From contig JARHVA010001473.1 of the NCBI GenBank assembly GCA_037957365.1, forward strand, positions 3,123,501-3,187,500: 64,000 nt of DNA, given 5' to 3'. How positions within the stretch are numbered: the stretch's first letter is position 1; every line of letters begins with the position of its first letter. Both the position numbers and the translations under genes were made by a program. This document shows positions 37,287 through 52,744 of the stretch, in pieces. Below the pieces are notes generated by a model. It was not told the DNA's origin and made no database searches. It was given only the letters and a program-made list of their open reading frames with translations. This stretch comes from Torreya grandis (Eukaryota; Streptophyta; Pinopsida; Cupressales; Taxaceae).

Positions 37287-39789
37287 TTTAAATCAAAATT
37301 ATTTATTTTTTATATAATAGATGATGATGTCCATCTTCAGCTCTTCACACACACCTATTATCCTCAAATTGGTATTTGTTCTTGCTTGCTCAATTAGATC
37401 TCTTCAAGATTTGGTTAGGTCATATGACCTTGATAATCATCTATAATACCCCTATCATATCTTCATGATGGTTCTCTATATCCTCTTTATGGTATACAAG
37501 ATCTCCTTTAGCTCTTCAATTTTCAATCTCATTCGCTTCAAAAGCACACACTCACTCTAGATAATTAGGTCTAATAGGCCTTGCTCTTATACTAGGCTCT
37601 TATTCATACACCTCTTGGTCATCCATACACACTTTACCACTTCATTTTTCAATACAATGGGCTTTAAGATATGCAAAAAACATGAACCAATAATTACAAT
37701 AGATCGGTCATATCATATAAGACCAAAATCCCTTTTAGGCCTTAAGGAGACCTAATTCAATTAAGCCTTCATTATCACACATTATCCTTTGAACACCTTG
37801 GAACACTCTCATACTTCTCACATAGTATGAAAAAATCATATTTCACTTTAATATACTCCTAAAAATCTCATCTTAGGTCCATGACACCTTTTATCTCCAA
37901 CCATGACTTGAAGCATGTCATTGGTATTATTCATAAATAGGCTTGTGCATACCTAGGAAGTCTGTCTTGAACAACTGAACCAAAACACAATATTGTAAAA
38001 AAACCATTGAAAAAAATATATATAAATAACCTTCAAGACATAAAATACTTCACCAAGTTTATTATACTTCATTACATAGGTCAAAAGGACTTAAACACTT
38101 CTCTATAAGTAGCCCACTCAGAACTATCAACTAGCTTTAAAACACAATCATGGAAACAAGATTTTTTAATACATGAAAGGACATAATTAATAAATTACAA
38201 TACATTAATATGATATGAAAACAACTATATAATAACTTACAATACATATATGATAAGCTCTAATAGTAGTATTGGTCTTACAAACCAATCTCATGACTTC
38301 ACTATACATAGACCTCATTGAGTTAGATATGTCAATTTGAGAGCAACATTCTTATATATACAATCATATAAAAATACTATATCTAATATTTAAATGTATT
38401 ATATGTATTTAACAACATCCCCATGTATTTTGATCCATCCCTAATCCATGATAATACATCCCTAAACAACTTCACTCCTACCTAGTTTCTAACTATTTGC
38501 ACCATTAGACCTTTTAGTGATAGTTCAACTTGTATTATCAGTTTATCACCACTAAGGGATATAACCTAATAAAAAATATCCATGTACATAATATAAAATT
38601 CTCATGCTTCAACCTTCATCTAATTAAAAACTTTGACTCCATCAACTCTTCTTATTACAATAAATTTCCAACAAATAAGGCCTTTCTTGTAGGGTCCACT
38701 CACTATCATAACAAAAAAATCACACCTATAGATGTTTAAGAGAGTTTAATACATCCTAAAATCACTTACATATCCATTCGAAACCATTCTATGATATTTT
38801 GATCCATATCTTTTGTATTGGGTCAAAGTTAGCATTTTAGAGAGGTTTAAACCACCTTACAGTCTTAACAATCATTCATAAATCTTAACCCCTTATACTA
38901 GAAAATAATTATTGTAAATTTGAGATAGGAACATTTTTAATATACCATGAATATATTATGTTTTCATTTATATGTTACACATAAAATTCCTTCTCGGGTT
39001 GAGAACCCTTCATTCAGTGCACTTAAGAGACCTTGAAACACTTTTTCTTGCCTTTTAATGAAAAAATTGACCTCATACTTAATAAACACACCTATTACAG
39101 CCTATAAAACCAATAAAAATTCTCAAATGTTCATTCTTACCTTAGAAACTGATTTTGATACCCTATTAGTCCACCATTTCTCTATTTACTCTCTAGGCTT
39201 TTGACCTGCAAGTCACTTTAAGCCTTGAAACTAACCTTCTAGCCATTGTCCATGCACTCTCCACATAAATAACATGCTCAATAAACTTATCACATGCTAT
39301 AACACTTATTTTCCTCCTTCATAGGTCTTGACAACATCTCATGGCCATTATTATATTAGACATAGTCTAAAACTAGTTTAGTTGTATGCTAGATCTGTAG
39401 GACTTACCCTTATAGGCTTACCTTGAGATAATCATGAGTAATACAATGTATTGTATTAATTTTTAAACAAAATAATACACACTCTTTCACCTATTTTCAT
39501 CCATCTCATTAGGCCACCATGATCTTTCATGTACAAGACTATGCATCCTATGCACAAGCCTTCTCAAGTCTCTTGTTAGGTTCAAGCACTTGATAACTTT
39601 GGAAATTGATCTTAAAAATCTCTTTGATGATTCTACACCTTTCTCACATTCCTTATATGTTTATCAAAAATTTCCATTCCTCTCAATAATTTAATCAAAT
39701 AAAGACATTGTTTAATGACCTCATGAACAACCTTTGACATCAATGACAATTTCAATGCCAAACCTCACCAATAGAAATAATGCTCAACA

Positions 39790-39801
39790 ATATCCCCCTT
39801 T
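39790..39801 (-). other. Copia polypurine tract
   Basis: The minus strand reads CAAAGGGGGATAT immediately before the LTR start TGTTGAGC. This is the expected place for the plus-strand primer. Confidence 0.8.
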
Positions 39802-40067
39802 GTCATTGATGGAAAAAAAAACTAAAAACTAATCATCCTTATCTTCCAATTATTTTATTTCTCCATCTTTGACATAAATGACAAAGTTATGTCTGCAATT
39901 CCTTGGATCACACTCCTTATAACCAAAATACTAAACAGATAGAACTATGCGTTTATGAAACATAAAACAAACATTATCCTCTATCTCCATGCATACATTT
40001 TTTGAAAAAATCACCTAATCTTAGAGCTTAATGAGCATGATTATCTCCCCCTAAGTATTTCACTTCT

Positions 40068-40361
40068 TCAATGACTACTAGGGGAAGGAATTGTACCTAA
40101 TTCTTCTCTTAGGTGTTCAAAAGTTACCTTTAGAAGTGGTTTGGTCAAGATGTCTGCAATATGACCCTGTGTAAAAACATATTCAAGTTTGATACTTTTT
40201 TCACTTACCCACTCTCTTAAAAAATGATACATGATGTGAATGTGTTTTTTCCTTGAGTACATGATAAGGTTATTTAAGACACTTATAGTACTTATATTAT
40301 CATAATAGATAGGGCTAGGTCCATCATACTCCACCTTGTAGTCTTTTAGGGTTTGTCTCAT
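40068..40361 (-). pseudogene. Copia RNase H domain and polyprotein end
   Basis: RNase H removes RNA from the RNA:DNA hybrid during reverse transcription. This 97-residue open frame contains PIYYDNISTISVLNN, HSRxKHI-type YSRKKHIHIMYHFLRE and YVFTQGHIADILTKPL, the standard carboxy-terminal blocks of Ty1/copia Pol. The frame ends at the natural stop just before the 3' LTR leader. Upstream, 40,600-40,362 continues in broken form (LKGTMEYGLWY, SLSTCKVEYIYVSSS). Confidence 0.9.
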
Positions 40362-41300
40362 CCATAGGAATTGAGTGAAAGATGAAGATACATAAATGTA
40401 CTCAACCTTACAAGTGGATAAAGGTATTGATGGTTTCCTCTTGCTTATTCATGAGACTAGGCACCCACCTAAGAAGAAGGCTCCTCCATTGGTACTCTTC
40501 CTATTATGTATACTTTTTGCCCAATCTACATCTATGTAGACTATAAAATTAAACTCTTTTATTCTTGGATACCATAATCCATACTCCATAGTCCCTTTGA
40601 GATACCTGAGTATCCTTTTGACTGATTATAGATGATTCTCCTTTGGATCTACTTGAAACCTTCCCACAAGACCTAATACTTACATGATGTCAGGTTTAGA
40701 GGCATTAGTGTACAACAAACTTCTAATCATTGACCTTTGAAGACTCATCTTCCTTGCTTAATTTTATACCTATGATCATGGGTGTACTAACTACCTTGCA
40801 ATCTTCCATCTCAAGCTTCTTCAACATATCTCTTATGTACTTGGTTTGTGAGATAAATATACCTTTTTCAGATTAATTGATTTGTAACCCAAGAAATAAT
40901 AATAGTTCTCCTAGCATGCACATCTAAAACTCTTTCTTCATCACCTCTACAAAGGCTTTTATCATGTTATCATTATTTTAATAAAATTTGATGTCATCCA
41001 CATAGACAACTACTATCAGCTAATGGTCATCTTCTATCTTGATGTATATATTACTGTCTCTAACTCCTCTTTTGAATCTTTCATCCAATAAATACGGATC
41101 CAACCTAGCATACCAATCTTTAAGATCTTGATTTAGACCATAAAGAGCCTTATTCAATCTAAAAACATAGTCTTTATCATTTGATAGTGATAAACCTTCT
41201 AGTTTCTCAATGAACACTTCTTCCAAATTCCCATTCAAAAAGGTAGATTTGACATCCATCTAGTATACCTTGAATCCTTTTAATATTTTGTAAGCTAGAA
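40362..41300 (-). pseudogene. Copia reverse transcriptase domain, broken
   Basis: The open block at 41,259-41,020 has MDVKSTFLNGNLEEVFIE and RLNKALYGLNQDLKDWY, matching the conserved DVKTAFLNG and LYGLKQ blocks of copia RT. Below 41,020 the YVDD catalytic region survives only as a frame-shifted trace (a Met-Trp-rich string near 41,000). Stops and shifts continue to the RNase H block. The enzyme would copy element RNA into DNA in the particle; this copy cannot. Confidence 0.85.
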
Positions 41301-41699
41301 AAAATCTAATGGCCTCCAATCTTGATACTAAAGAAAAGGTCTCATTAAGGTCTAGTCTTTCAACTTGTGCATATTCATTGCATACCAATCTATCCTTGTT
41401 CCTAATGACTTCTCAATATTCATTCAACTTATTTCTAAACACCCATTATGTATCGATGACATTCTTGTCTTTATACCTAAGAACTAGTCCCCAAATCTAA
41501 TTCTTCTCTATTTGATCTAACTCCTCATTCATAACACCTATCCAAAATTTGTCTTTGCTTGATTATATAAGACTCTTAAGTTCAATCTTGGATAATAGAG
41601 CATTCTCTTGATTTAGATTACTTACCAAACTTCTCCTAGTTTGCATACCTACATATTTGTTATTAATGATTTAAGATTTAGGGTGGTTTCTTTGAATCT

Positions 41700-42720
41700 A
41701 TCTTGAGGGCCCTTTTGAGTCTTGTCTCTCTTCAACTTATTCTTCATCATCAACCTCTATAGTCTCCTCTTCATTCTTGAAGTCTACATTCTCTAAAGTG
41801 TTCTTTGACTATGAGTGAGATTTCCTTATCTCATAAATCCTCACATTGGTACTTTCCACTATCTATTTTAGTCTCTTGTTATAACATCTATAGGCTGAAT
41901 TCATTGATGAGTATATTTAAAATATACCTTTATTGAATCTAGAATCAAACTTACATAAGTCTTCATCATCTCCTTTGATGAAACATTTTCTCCTAAACAC
42001 TCTAAAGTGTTCTACATTTATAGATTTTCCCTTTCACAATTCATAAGGAGTCTTGTTTCTATTAGTCCTTATCTGTCCTCTATCCAAAATGTAGACAATA
42101 GTGCTTACTACCTATCTCCAATATTGATTAGATAATATAGACTCATTAAACATTGTTCTATCCATATATTAAACTATCTTATTCTGTCTTTCCACTATCC
42201 CATTCTACTGAGGTGTTTTAGCTACTGAGAATTGTCTTCTTATTCCATGAACCTCAAAAAAGTCATCAAAATCATTGGACCAAGACTCCCCTCCTCTATC
42301 AGATCTTAGGCACTTTATCTTCTCATTATTCTCATTCTTAATAATATCTTTAAATTCCTTGAACTTGTTAAGAGCTTCTAATTTCTCTTTAAGGAATGCA
42401 ACTCAAGTCATTCATATGTAATCATCAATGAGTAACATGAAGTCACTATCTCCTTGAATGATTTGAATTCTTAGACCATAGAGATCAATGTAGATTAACT
42501 CCAATGGTCTTATTATATATTACTCCTTGGACTTGAAAATTATTATAGTCTATTTACCAAGTTGACATGCCTTACAAAGTATGTTTTTAGGGTTGATGAT
42601 CTTAGGAATGTTATTCATAGACTTTTTAGTGCTAATCTTGACCAGGTTTTCAAAGTTTAGTGACTTAGCCTTCTGTACCTTAGCCAAATTTCATCTATCT
42701 TTAAAATGAAACATCTCTCC
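41700..42720 (-). pseudogene. Copia integrase domain, broken
   Basis: Integrase joins the DNA copy to the chromosome. Visible blocks, in minus-strand order, are WLRYRRLSH near 42,690 (the H of the HHCC zinc region), LLIDDYI near 42,430, CLRSDRGGE near 42,310 (second catalytic Asp) and AKTPQ-stop-NGIVERQNK near 42,215 (catalytic Glu). Further down is the GKSINVEHFRVFRRKCFI block near 42,010. The order and spacing are those of Ty1/copia Pol. Several TAG and TAA codons interrupt it. Confidence 0.85.
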
Positions 42721-43760
42721 TTCTTGATCTTATTCAATACATATATGTTTTTCTCAATCATCTTGGCATTGAAAATTAGCCTTCCTAATTTGGACTCTTT
42801 TTCTCACACCCTTTGTCATGAAAGGTTAGTGTGTGTCCTTGATTGAATATTTAACTCACACTAAGTAGGTTATGTTTTAAACCTTACATATAAAACACAT
42901 TTTGTGTCTTGGTATTTCCATTGTCCAAACACAAGACACCCTTGCCAACTATATTGGTGATTGTGTTGTCTCCAAACCTCAATATTCTTACAACATTCTT
43001 CTTTAATGAGATGAAATTATTTTTGTCTCATGTAATGTGGCTTGAGAAACCACTATCTATATACCATTTCATGCCTTCATCTTGATTATGAAAGGAAATT
43101 TGATCTAGCATAGAGTCCTCTTTGGTATTTTGTTACTCCTTAGAAAATAGTCCATCTTACTTCTTAAGCTAAATATAATCCATCCTATCTTGATTTGGCT
43201 TTCATATCAATGTTTGATCCTTTTTATTAATTATAGGAGCTTCATATGTCTTGTTTAATCTTGTGAACCTTCTAATTATATTAGAGCATAATCTTGCAAT
43301 GTATCATATATTGTGAGAGATGTATCAAAAAACATTTATATACTTATCATAGTTGCATGATGACTTATCCTTTATAGCATTGGGTTGCCTGATTGATCTT
43401 TTTAGGTTAGTACTCTTGACATTTTATAACTTCACATTTTCTCTCTAAAACTTTCTCAATTTATCCATGAGTTTTTCATGCTCAACCTTTAATGAATTTA
43501 TCTCTGTCTTCAACTGGTCATACTCAACTTCCTTTAACTTAAACCTTGTGTCGACCTCTTCTAACTAACTCTTTTGATCCTTGATAATCTTCTTTTGGTG
43601 GTTTAAATCATCAAGGGTATTCATGAGCTCTAATTCAGGGTCTACTTTAGCTTCTCTTTCTTCACTATCATAGTAGAATTATTTATCATACATGTTATCT
43701 TCTTCTTATTGATCATAAGACATCCTTGTGCTTCTTAAGATCACCTTAAAGTGGTTAAAC
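42721..43760 (-). pseudogene. Copia gag end with coiled coil, and protease
   Basis: At about 43,640-43,450 the minus strand reads a long charged heptad-like stretch (LNHQKKIIKDQKS, then LKEVEYDQLKTEINSLKVEHEKL), a probable coiled coil of the gag region. Near 43,070-43,030 is KWYIDSGFSSHIT, the copia aspartic protease site (D-S-G). YM-GLKHNLLSVS follows near 42,900, the usual end block of that domain. Stops are scattered. The gag amino end is not clear. Confidence 0.75.
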
Positions 43761-43791
43761 TTTCCTTAAAGGACCAAGATCTAATAAAAAA

Positions 43792-46525
43792 ATTTGGAAT
43801 CAAAATTAATGAGAGGGGGGTGAATTAATCTTCAAAACTTTTACAATCTTTACCTTGTCATTCATGAACTACCAAAATAATATAGTAAACTAGAAACACA
43901 TTAAGAGACATGAAAATGAGATAAGAACATAACACATAGAACACTTATTTGAGTGGAAAAACCTCAAGGGGAAGAAAAACTATTGATGATAAAAATTTAC
44001 TATTGCCCTATAAGTCAAACATCAATATTTAGTGAAGCATCAACCTAAACTAGCCAAACACCAACTTGATTAGGATTTAGAAATTACCCACTTACAACCA
44101 TGCACCAACCCCTTAGATGACTCAACAATAGCTCAACCACCTCAAACCTTTTATAAACTTCATAAATCTTTGTTTCTCATATAATATATTATTATCTCCA
44201 TCTTTAGCTCTTTGCACACACTTATTCTCATCAAACTAGTATATGGCATTCTTCACTCAATTAGATCTCTTTAATACTTGGTTAGGTAATATGACCTTGA
44301 TAATCATCTATATTACCCCATTTAGATATTCATTATTTTTTCTTTGTAACCTAGGCCTTGTTCTTATACTAGGTTCTTTCTTATACATGGTCATCCATAC
44401 ACACTTTCACACTTAGTTTTTTTAATAAAATTGGCCTTAGGATATGCAAAAAACATGAACCAATCATTACAATAGGTTGGTCATAGCATATATGACTGAA
44501 ATCCCATTTAGGCCTTAAGGAGATCAAATTCAATTAGGCCTTCATTAACACATGTTATCCTTTGAACATCTTGGAACACTCTTAGACTTCTCACAAAGAA
44601 GTAAAATATCATATTTCACTTTAATATACCCCTACCAAGATCATCTTGGGTCCATGAAACCTTTTATATCTAACCACCACTTGAACCACATTGATCACAA
44701 TTAGGCCTATACATACCCAGAAAGTCTATCTTGATAAACTAAACCAAAAACACAATCTTGTCAAAAAAACATGGAAACTAAATATATATATATAACCTTA
44801 GAGACCTCCACTAGTTCAAAATTTTCATTATACTTCATTATATAGGGTAAAAGGTCTTAAACCTTTCTTTGTAAGTAGCCCACTCAGAACTGTCAACTAG
44901 CTTCAAAACGTAGTCATGGAAACATGAATTTATGATACATTAAAGGGAATAATTAAGAACATTCAATGCATGAATATGATATTAAAAAAACATTATAATA
45001 AATTTAAAAGAATAGATCATAATATCTAATAGAAATATTGGTGTTATAGACCAATCTCATGACTTCACTGTACATAGACCTCACTGAGTTAGATATGTCA
45101 ATTTGAGAGTAAAGTTATATTATATAAAATCATCTCAAGATATTTTATCTAATATGTAAATGTATTACAGGTCTTGAACAACATCCCCATTCATTTGGAT
45201 CCATCCCTAATTGATGATAATACATCCCTTAATAACTTCTCACTCCTACCTAGTTTTCTCACTATCTGTACCATTAGGCCTTTTAGCTATAGGCCAACTT
45301 GTATGATAAGTTTCTAAAAGGGATATAACCTTCTAAAAAACAACCATGGAAATAATATAAAAGTCTCATGATTCAACCTTCATCTAATTAGAAACTTTGA
45401 CTCATTCAACTCTTCCTATTATAGTAAATTTCCAAGAAATAAGGCCTTTCCTATAGGGTCCACTCACTCTCTTGACAAAAAAATCACACCTAGATATTCT
45501 TGAGAGATTTTAATATAGCCTCCAACATCTTACATATCCATTAAAAACCATTCTAGGATGTTTTGATCAATATCTTTTGCATTGGGTCAAAGTTAGCATT
45601 TTAAAGAGGTTCAAACCACCTTACAGTCTTAACGATCATTCATAAATATTAGCCACTTATTCCATAAAAAAATTATTTGAAATTTAATCTAGGTTCCTTA
45701 CCCATATACCATGAATGTATTAAGTTCTCATGTAGAGGTTACACATGGAAATGCACACATGAAATCCTTCTTGGTTTGAGAACCCTTCATTTTGTGCACT
45801 TGAGAGACCTTGAAACACTTTTTATTACATTTTAATTCAAACTTTGACTTTATACTTTGTCAATACAAATAGGAAAACTTATCACACCATTAAAAATGCT
45901 CACATGTTCATTCTTACCTTGGAAATTGATCTTAATACCCCATTAGGTCACCATCTCTATCTTTTCTCTATAAGATTTATACCTACAAGTCACATTAGCC
46001 CTTGAAACTAACCTTATATCCACTATCCATGAAATCTCCACCTCACATTCTCAATAAACTTTTCACATGCTCTAACACTAATTTTCATCTTTCATAGGTC
46101 TTGAAAATACCTCATGACCCCTTACTAGATCTATAGGACTTACAATTATAAGCTTATTCTAAGACACTCATGAGTGATATAATGCCTCATATGAATGATT
46201 AAACAACCTCATATAGCATCTTAGGCCTCTGTGCATCCATATCACTAGGTCACCATGCTCTTTCATGCACAAGACTAAGCATCTTATGCACAAGCCTTCT
46301 CAAGTATCTTGCTAGGTTCAAGCACTTGACAACTTTAGAAACTGATCTTAAAAATCTATTTGATGCTTATACACCTTGCTCACATGCCTTATATGTTTCT
46401 CAACCAATTTCATGCCCATCAATAATGTAATCAAACAAAGACATTGTTTAATGACCTCGTGAACAACCTTTGACATCAATGACAATTTCAATGCCAACCC
46501 TCAACAATAGAAACAATGCCCAACA
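43792..46525 (-). repeat. Copia 5' LTR (2,734 bp)
   Basis: It matches the 3' LTR without the inverted duplication. On the minus strand it starts TGTTGGGCATTG at 46,525 and ends near 43,792. The sequence that follows (TTATTAGATCTTGGTCC) is only a weak PBS match. The part from 43,931 is the source of the tandem duplication. Confidence 0.9.
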
Positions 46526-48232
46526 AGAGGTTACTTATCATGTACTTCAATAGGAATTCCATTAATACTCCACATAAGTGAATCACAACAAGTGGTCTTG
46601 CTCCCCCCCCATTAATCCAAATAATAACTAAATCACAATGAACTATCCAACTCATCCTCAGTAATCTAGTCGTAATTTGATACAAAACAAGGCTTTTCAA
46701 CCAAAAAAAATTAATATACATAAATTCTAAGATAAATTCAAGAAAATAGAGGAGACAAGGGTGAAATATTCTATCATCCACTCTAATAAGACAAGTTTTG
46801 GTGTGCTTTCTTGTATTTACCATAATTAAAACTAACTGAAAGCTTTGGTTAGTGACCATCAAAACTACCCAAGCCTTACAAAAGTAGCCCTAAAGAACCA
46901 TGCCTTCTTTGTCCAAGTGGGCATAAGGAACTCAATTAAGTTTTCAAATAGACACCACCTTATATAACCTCCATGAAGCATCTGGTATACCCTAATATAG
47001 TATGCCATAGATTTGGTCTTTAACAAAGTTTTATCACATCCTACGTAGAACTTGAACACAAAAAGTGAGCATACATACCCATTAAAGTATACCACAACCC
47101 ACAAAGAGGGCTCATAAATATCAAACTAGATTCCATATAAATTTTTTAGGATTCTTCTATCATCCCCATTAACCTAAAGTCCTAAAAATGTCTGGATAGG
47201 GGTGTTAACAAGGTTTCTGTATGAACCCAAACCTAGAAACCAATCTAAAATACTGCATGAGTCTACATAGAAAGCCAAAATAGGTGAAAAATCTATTATC
47301 CTCACCTATTTTGATAAAAAAGGTGTGTATTCCTCTATCCTATAATAAACAAAAAATATTTTGATGGGGCATCCTCTATCCACTACCATTAACCTCCACT
47401 TAAAATAATAGCTACTAGCACTACCAAAATATGGTTGAAGCTTCAAAACATCAACCAAAAATTAGGAAAAGGCCCCCAACCTCACCAAGTAAGGAATTAT
47501 ACTATTAATTTTCATTATCAAACACTTTTTTTATCCCATATATCTACCACCTATCTTAAACAAATCTTTCACTCTGGTTTTTATGGACAAACACCACTTG
47601 GAATTTGTCGTTCTAGAATTTAGAGTATGCCAACCATCTATTTTGATTCTTCCCAACCTATCAAGCCATTTAAAATTCTAAGGGATGGACCTGGTGATGT
47701 AGAAGACCCCCAATCCTCCCATATCTAAACCATCTTTGTATCCATAATCTTCCTACCATTTTTTTTGGATGTGGCCTCTTAGAAACTCCCTCCTATTTAT
47801 CTGTTAAGCATAATAAAACTGAGGAAAGTGCTTCTCAAGAAGATCCTCAACCCATCCTCTAGATCTAGGTAAAATTCATCCTCATCTTCCTCATCCTAAG
47901 TTTTCCTACCCATAGTCCAAATTAAAAATCCTTCCTCCACTCCTCTCTACCGTTTAACCCAACAAAATATTCCAAAATGCTATTTTTCTCTATAAAATTT
48001 TATATTTTTTTAACTAAAAATAGTTGGATCAACGAGGATTATACTCATATCAAATTTTTTTTGATTGATTAATTTAAAAAAAAATATATATTCTATTAAA
48101 AATATAATTTATTTACTCAATTTTATTTTAAACATTTAAATTTTTAAACATGTATTAAGTTTAATATAAATTAATAACTCAAAGCAATTATAATAATACT
48201 ATTACTTGATGGAAGGTATTGAAAAATCAAAT
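43931..48232. repeat. Tandem duplication, unit 1 (4,302 bp)
   Basis: It runs from inside the copia 5' LTR, through the LTR border at 46,525, to GAAAAATCAAAT in the flank. It is repeated directly as 48,233-52,744. The unit crosses the LTR/host border, so the duplication happened after the copia insertion. Confidence 0.9.
46531..48000 (-). pseudogene. Gene-like decayed stretch, copy 1, unrecognised
   Basis: Open minus-strand pieces (47,104-46,865 and 46,862-46,488) and broken frames up to about 48,000 read as protein-like text. Examples are WVEDLLEKHFPQFYYA (near 47,860), DWFLGLGSYRN (47,230) and GYVCSLFVFKFYVGCDKTLLKTKS (47,080). The same pieces occur in copy 2, with independent differences. 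I do not recognise the family and see no RT, integrase or zinc motif. It may be an old host gene fragment or a transposon protein. Confidence 0.4.
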
Positions 48233-51034
<2,802 letters not shown>

Positions 51035-51039
51035 AGAGT

Positions 51040-52490
51040 TTTCTTATCATGCACTTCAATAGGACTTTCCTTCATACTAAATGTAAGTGAATCAAAACAA
51101 GTGGGCTTGTACCCCCCACTACCCCCCTGCACTTATCCAAATAATAAATAAATCACAACAAGGAACTATCCAATGCATCCTCAAAAATCTAGTCATAATT
51201 TAATACAAAATAAAGCTTTTCAACCAAACAAAATCAATATACATAAATTCTAAGATAAATTCTAAAAACTAGAAGAGATAAGGGTGAAATCCTCAATCAT
51301 AAGACAAGTTTTGGTGGGGTTTCTTAAATTTACCATAATCAAAACTAACTGAAAGCTTTGGTTAGTGACCATCAAAACTACCCAAGCCTTAAAAAATCAA
51401 CCCTAAAGAACCATGCCTTCTTTTCCAAGTGAGCATAAGGCACTCAATTAAGATGGCCAATAGACACCCCCTTCTATAACCTCCATGAAACATATGTAAT
51501 ACCCGAATATAGTCTACTGTAGATTTGGTTTTTAACAAAGTTTTATCACATCCTCCATAGAACCTGAGCACAAAAATTGAGCATACATACCCACTCAACT
51601 GTACCACAACTCACAAACAAGGCTCATAAAAATCAGACTAGACTCCATATAACATTTTGAGGATTCTTCTATCATCCCCATTAACATTAAGTCCTAAAAA
51701 TGGCTGGACAGGGGTTTTAAAAAGGTTTCTACATGAACCCAAACCTAGAAACCAATCTAAAATAGTGCATGAGTCTACATAAAAATTGAAAATGGTGAAA
51801 AAAACTATTATCCTCACCTATTTTGAGAATAATAGTGTGTATTCTTCTATCCTTAACATAAACAAAAAATATTTTGATGGGGCATCCTCTATCCACTACC
51901 ATTAACCTCCACTTAAAACAATAGCTACTAGCACTACCAAAATATGGTTAAAGCTTTAGAACATCAACCAAGAAGTAGGAAGAGGCCCCCAACCTCACCA
52001 AGTAAGGCATTTTACTATTCCTTTGCATTATCAAACACTTTTTTTAATCCCATAGATCTACCACCTATCTTAAACAAATCTTCTACTCTGGTTTTTAGGG
52101 ACAAAGACCACTTGGAATTTGTTGTTCTAGAATTTAGAGTATGCCAACCATCTATTTTGATTCTTCCCTACCTATCAAGCCATTCAAACTTCTAAGGGAT
52201 GGACTTGGTGATGTAGAATACCCCCAATCCTCCCATATCTAAACCATCTTTGTATCCATAATCGTCTTACCATTTTTTTGGATGTGGCATGTTAGAAACT
52301 CCCTCTTATTTATTTTTTGAGCATAATAAAACTGAGGAAAGTGCTTCTCGAGAAGATCCTCAACCCATCCTCTAGATTTGGGTAAAATTCATCCTCATCT
52401 TCCTCATCCTAAGTTTTCCCACCCATATTCTAAATTAAAAATCCTTCCTCCACTCCTCTCCACCATTTTAACACAATAAAATTTTCCAAA
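51040..52490 (-). pseudogene. Gene-like decayed stretch, copy 2, unrecognised
   Basis: Duplicate of 46,531-48,000. The better-preserved pieces on the minus strand are MVERSGGRIFNLEYG (near 52,470), WVEDLLEKHFPQFYYAQKINKREFL (shown only in part; near 52,370), RIEEYTLLFSK (51,840) and GYVCSIFVLRFYGGCDKTL (51,590). The two copies together show the text is shared and older than the duplication. The function is unknown. Confidence 0.4.
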
Positions 52491-52744
52491 ATGCTATTTT
52501 TCTCTATAAATTTTTTTATTTTTCTAACTAAAAATAGTTGGATCAATGAGGAATATACTCATATAAAAATTTTATGATCGATTAGTTTTTTTTAATATAT
52601 ATTATATTAAAAATATAATTTATTTACTCAATTTTATTTTAAACATTTAAATTTTTAAACATGTATTAATTTTAATATAAAGTAATAACTCAAAGCAATT
52701 ACAATAATACTATTACCTGATGGAAGGTATTGAAAAATCAAATA

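Larger units (their letters stand above)
36501..39789 (-). repeat. Copia 3' LTR with inverted duplication (3,289 bp)
   Basis: It matches 43,792-46,525 except for about 0.55 kb of extra sequence around 36,870-37,290. The minus-strand start TGTTGAGC at 39,789 follows the purine tract AAAGGGGGATA. Confidence 0.9.
36501..46525 (-). mobile_element. Ty1/copia retrotransposon, 10,025 bp
   Basis: Plus-strand ends are TGTTGG at 36,501 and CAACA at 46,525. Flanking five-base strings GGAGG (36,496-36,500) and AGAGG (46,526-46,530) agree at four of five places, fitting a worn target duplication. The two LTRs bracket a minus-strand coding region whose domain order PR-IN-RT-RNase H is that of Ty1/copia. 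The LTRs (2,734 and 3,289 bp) are long for the group, and the length difference comes from an inverted duplication in the 3' LTR. Multiple stops make it inactive. Confidence 0.9.
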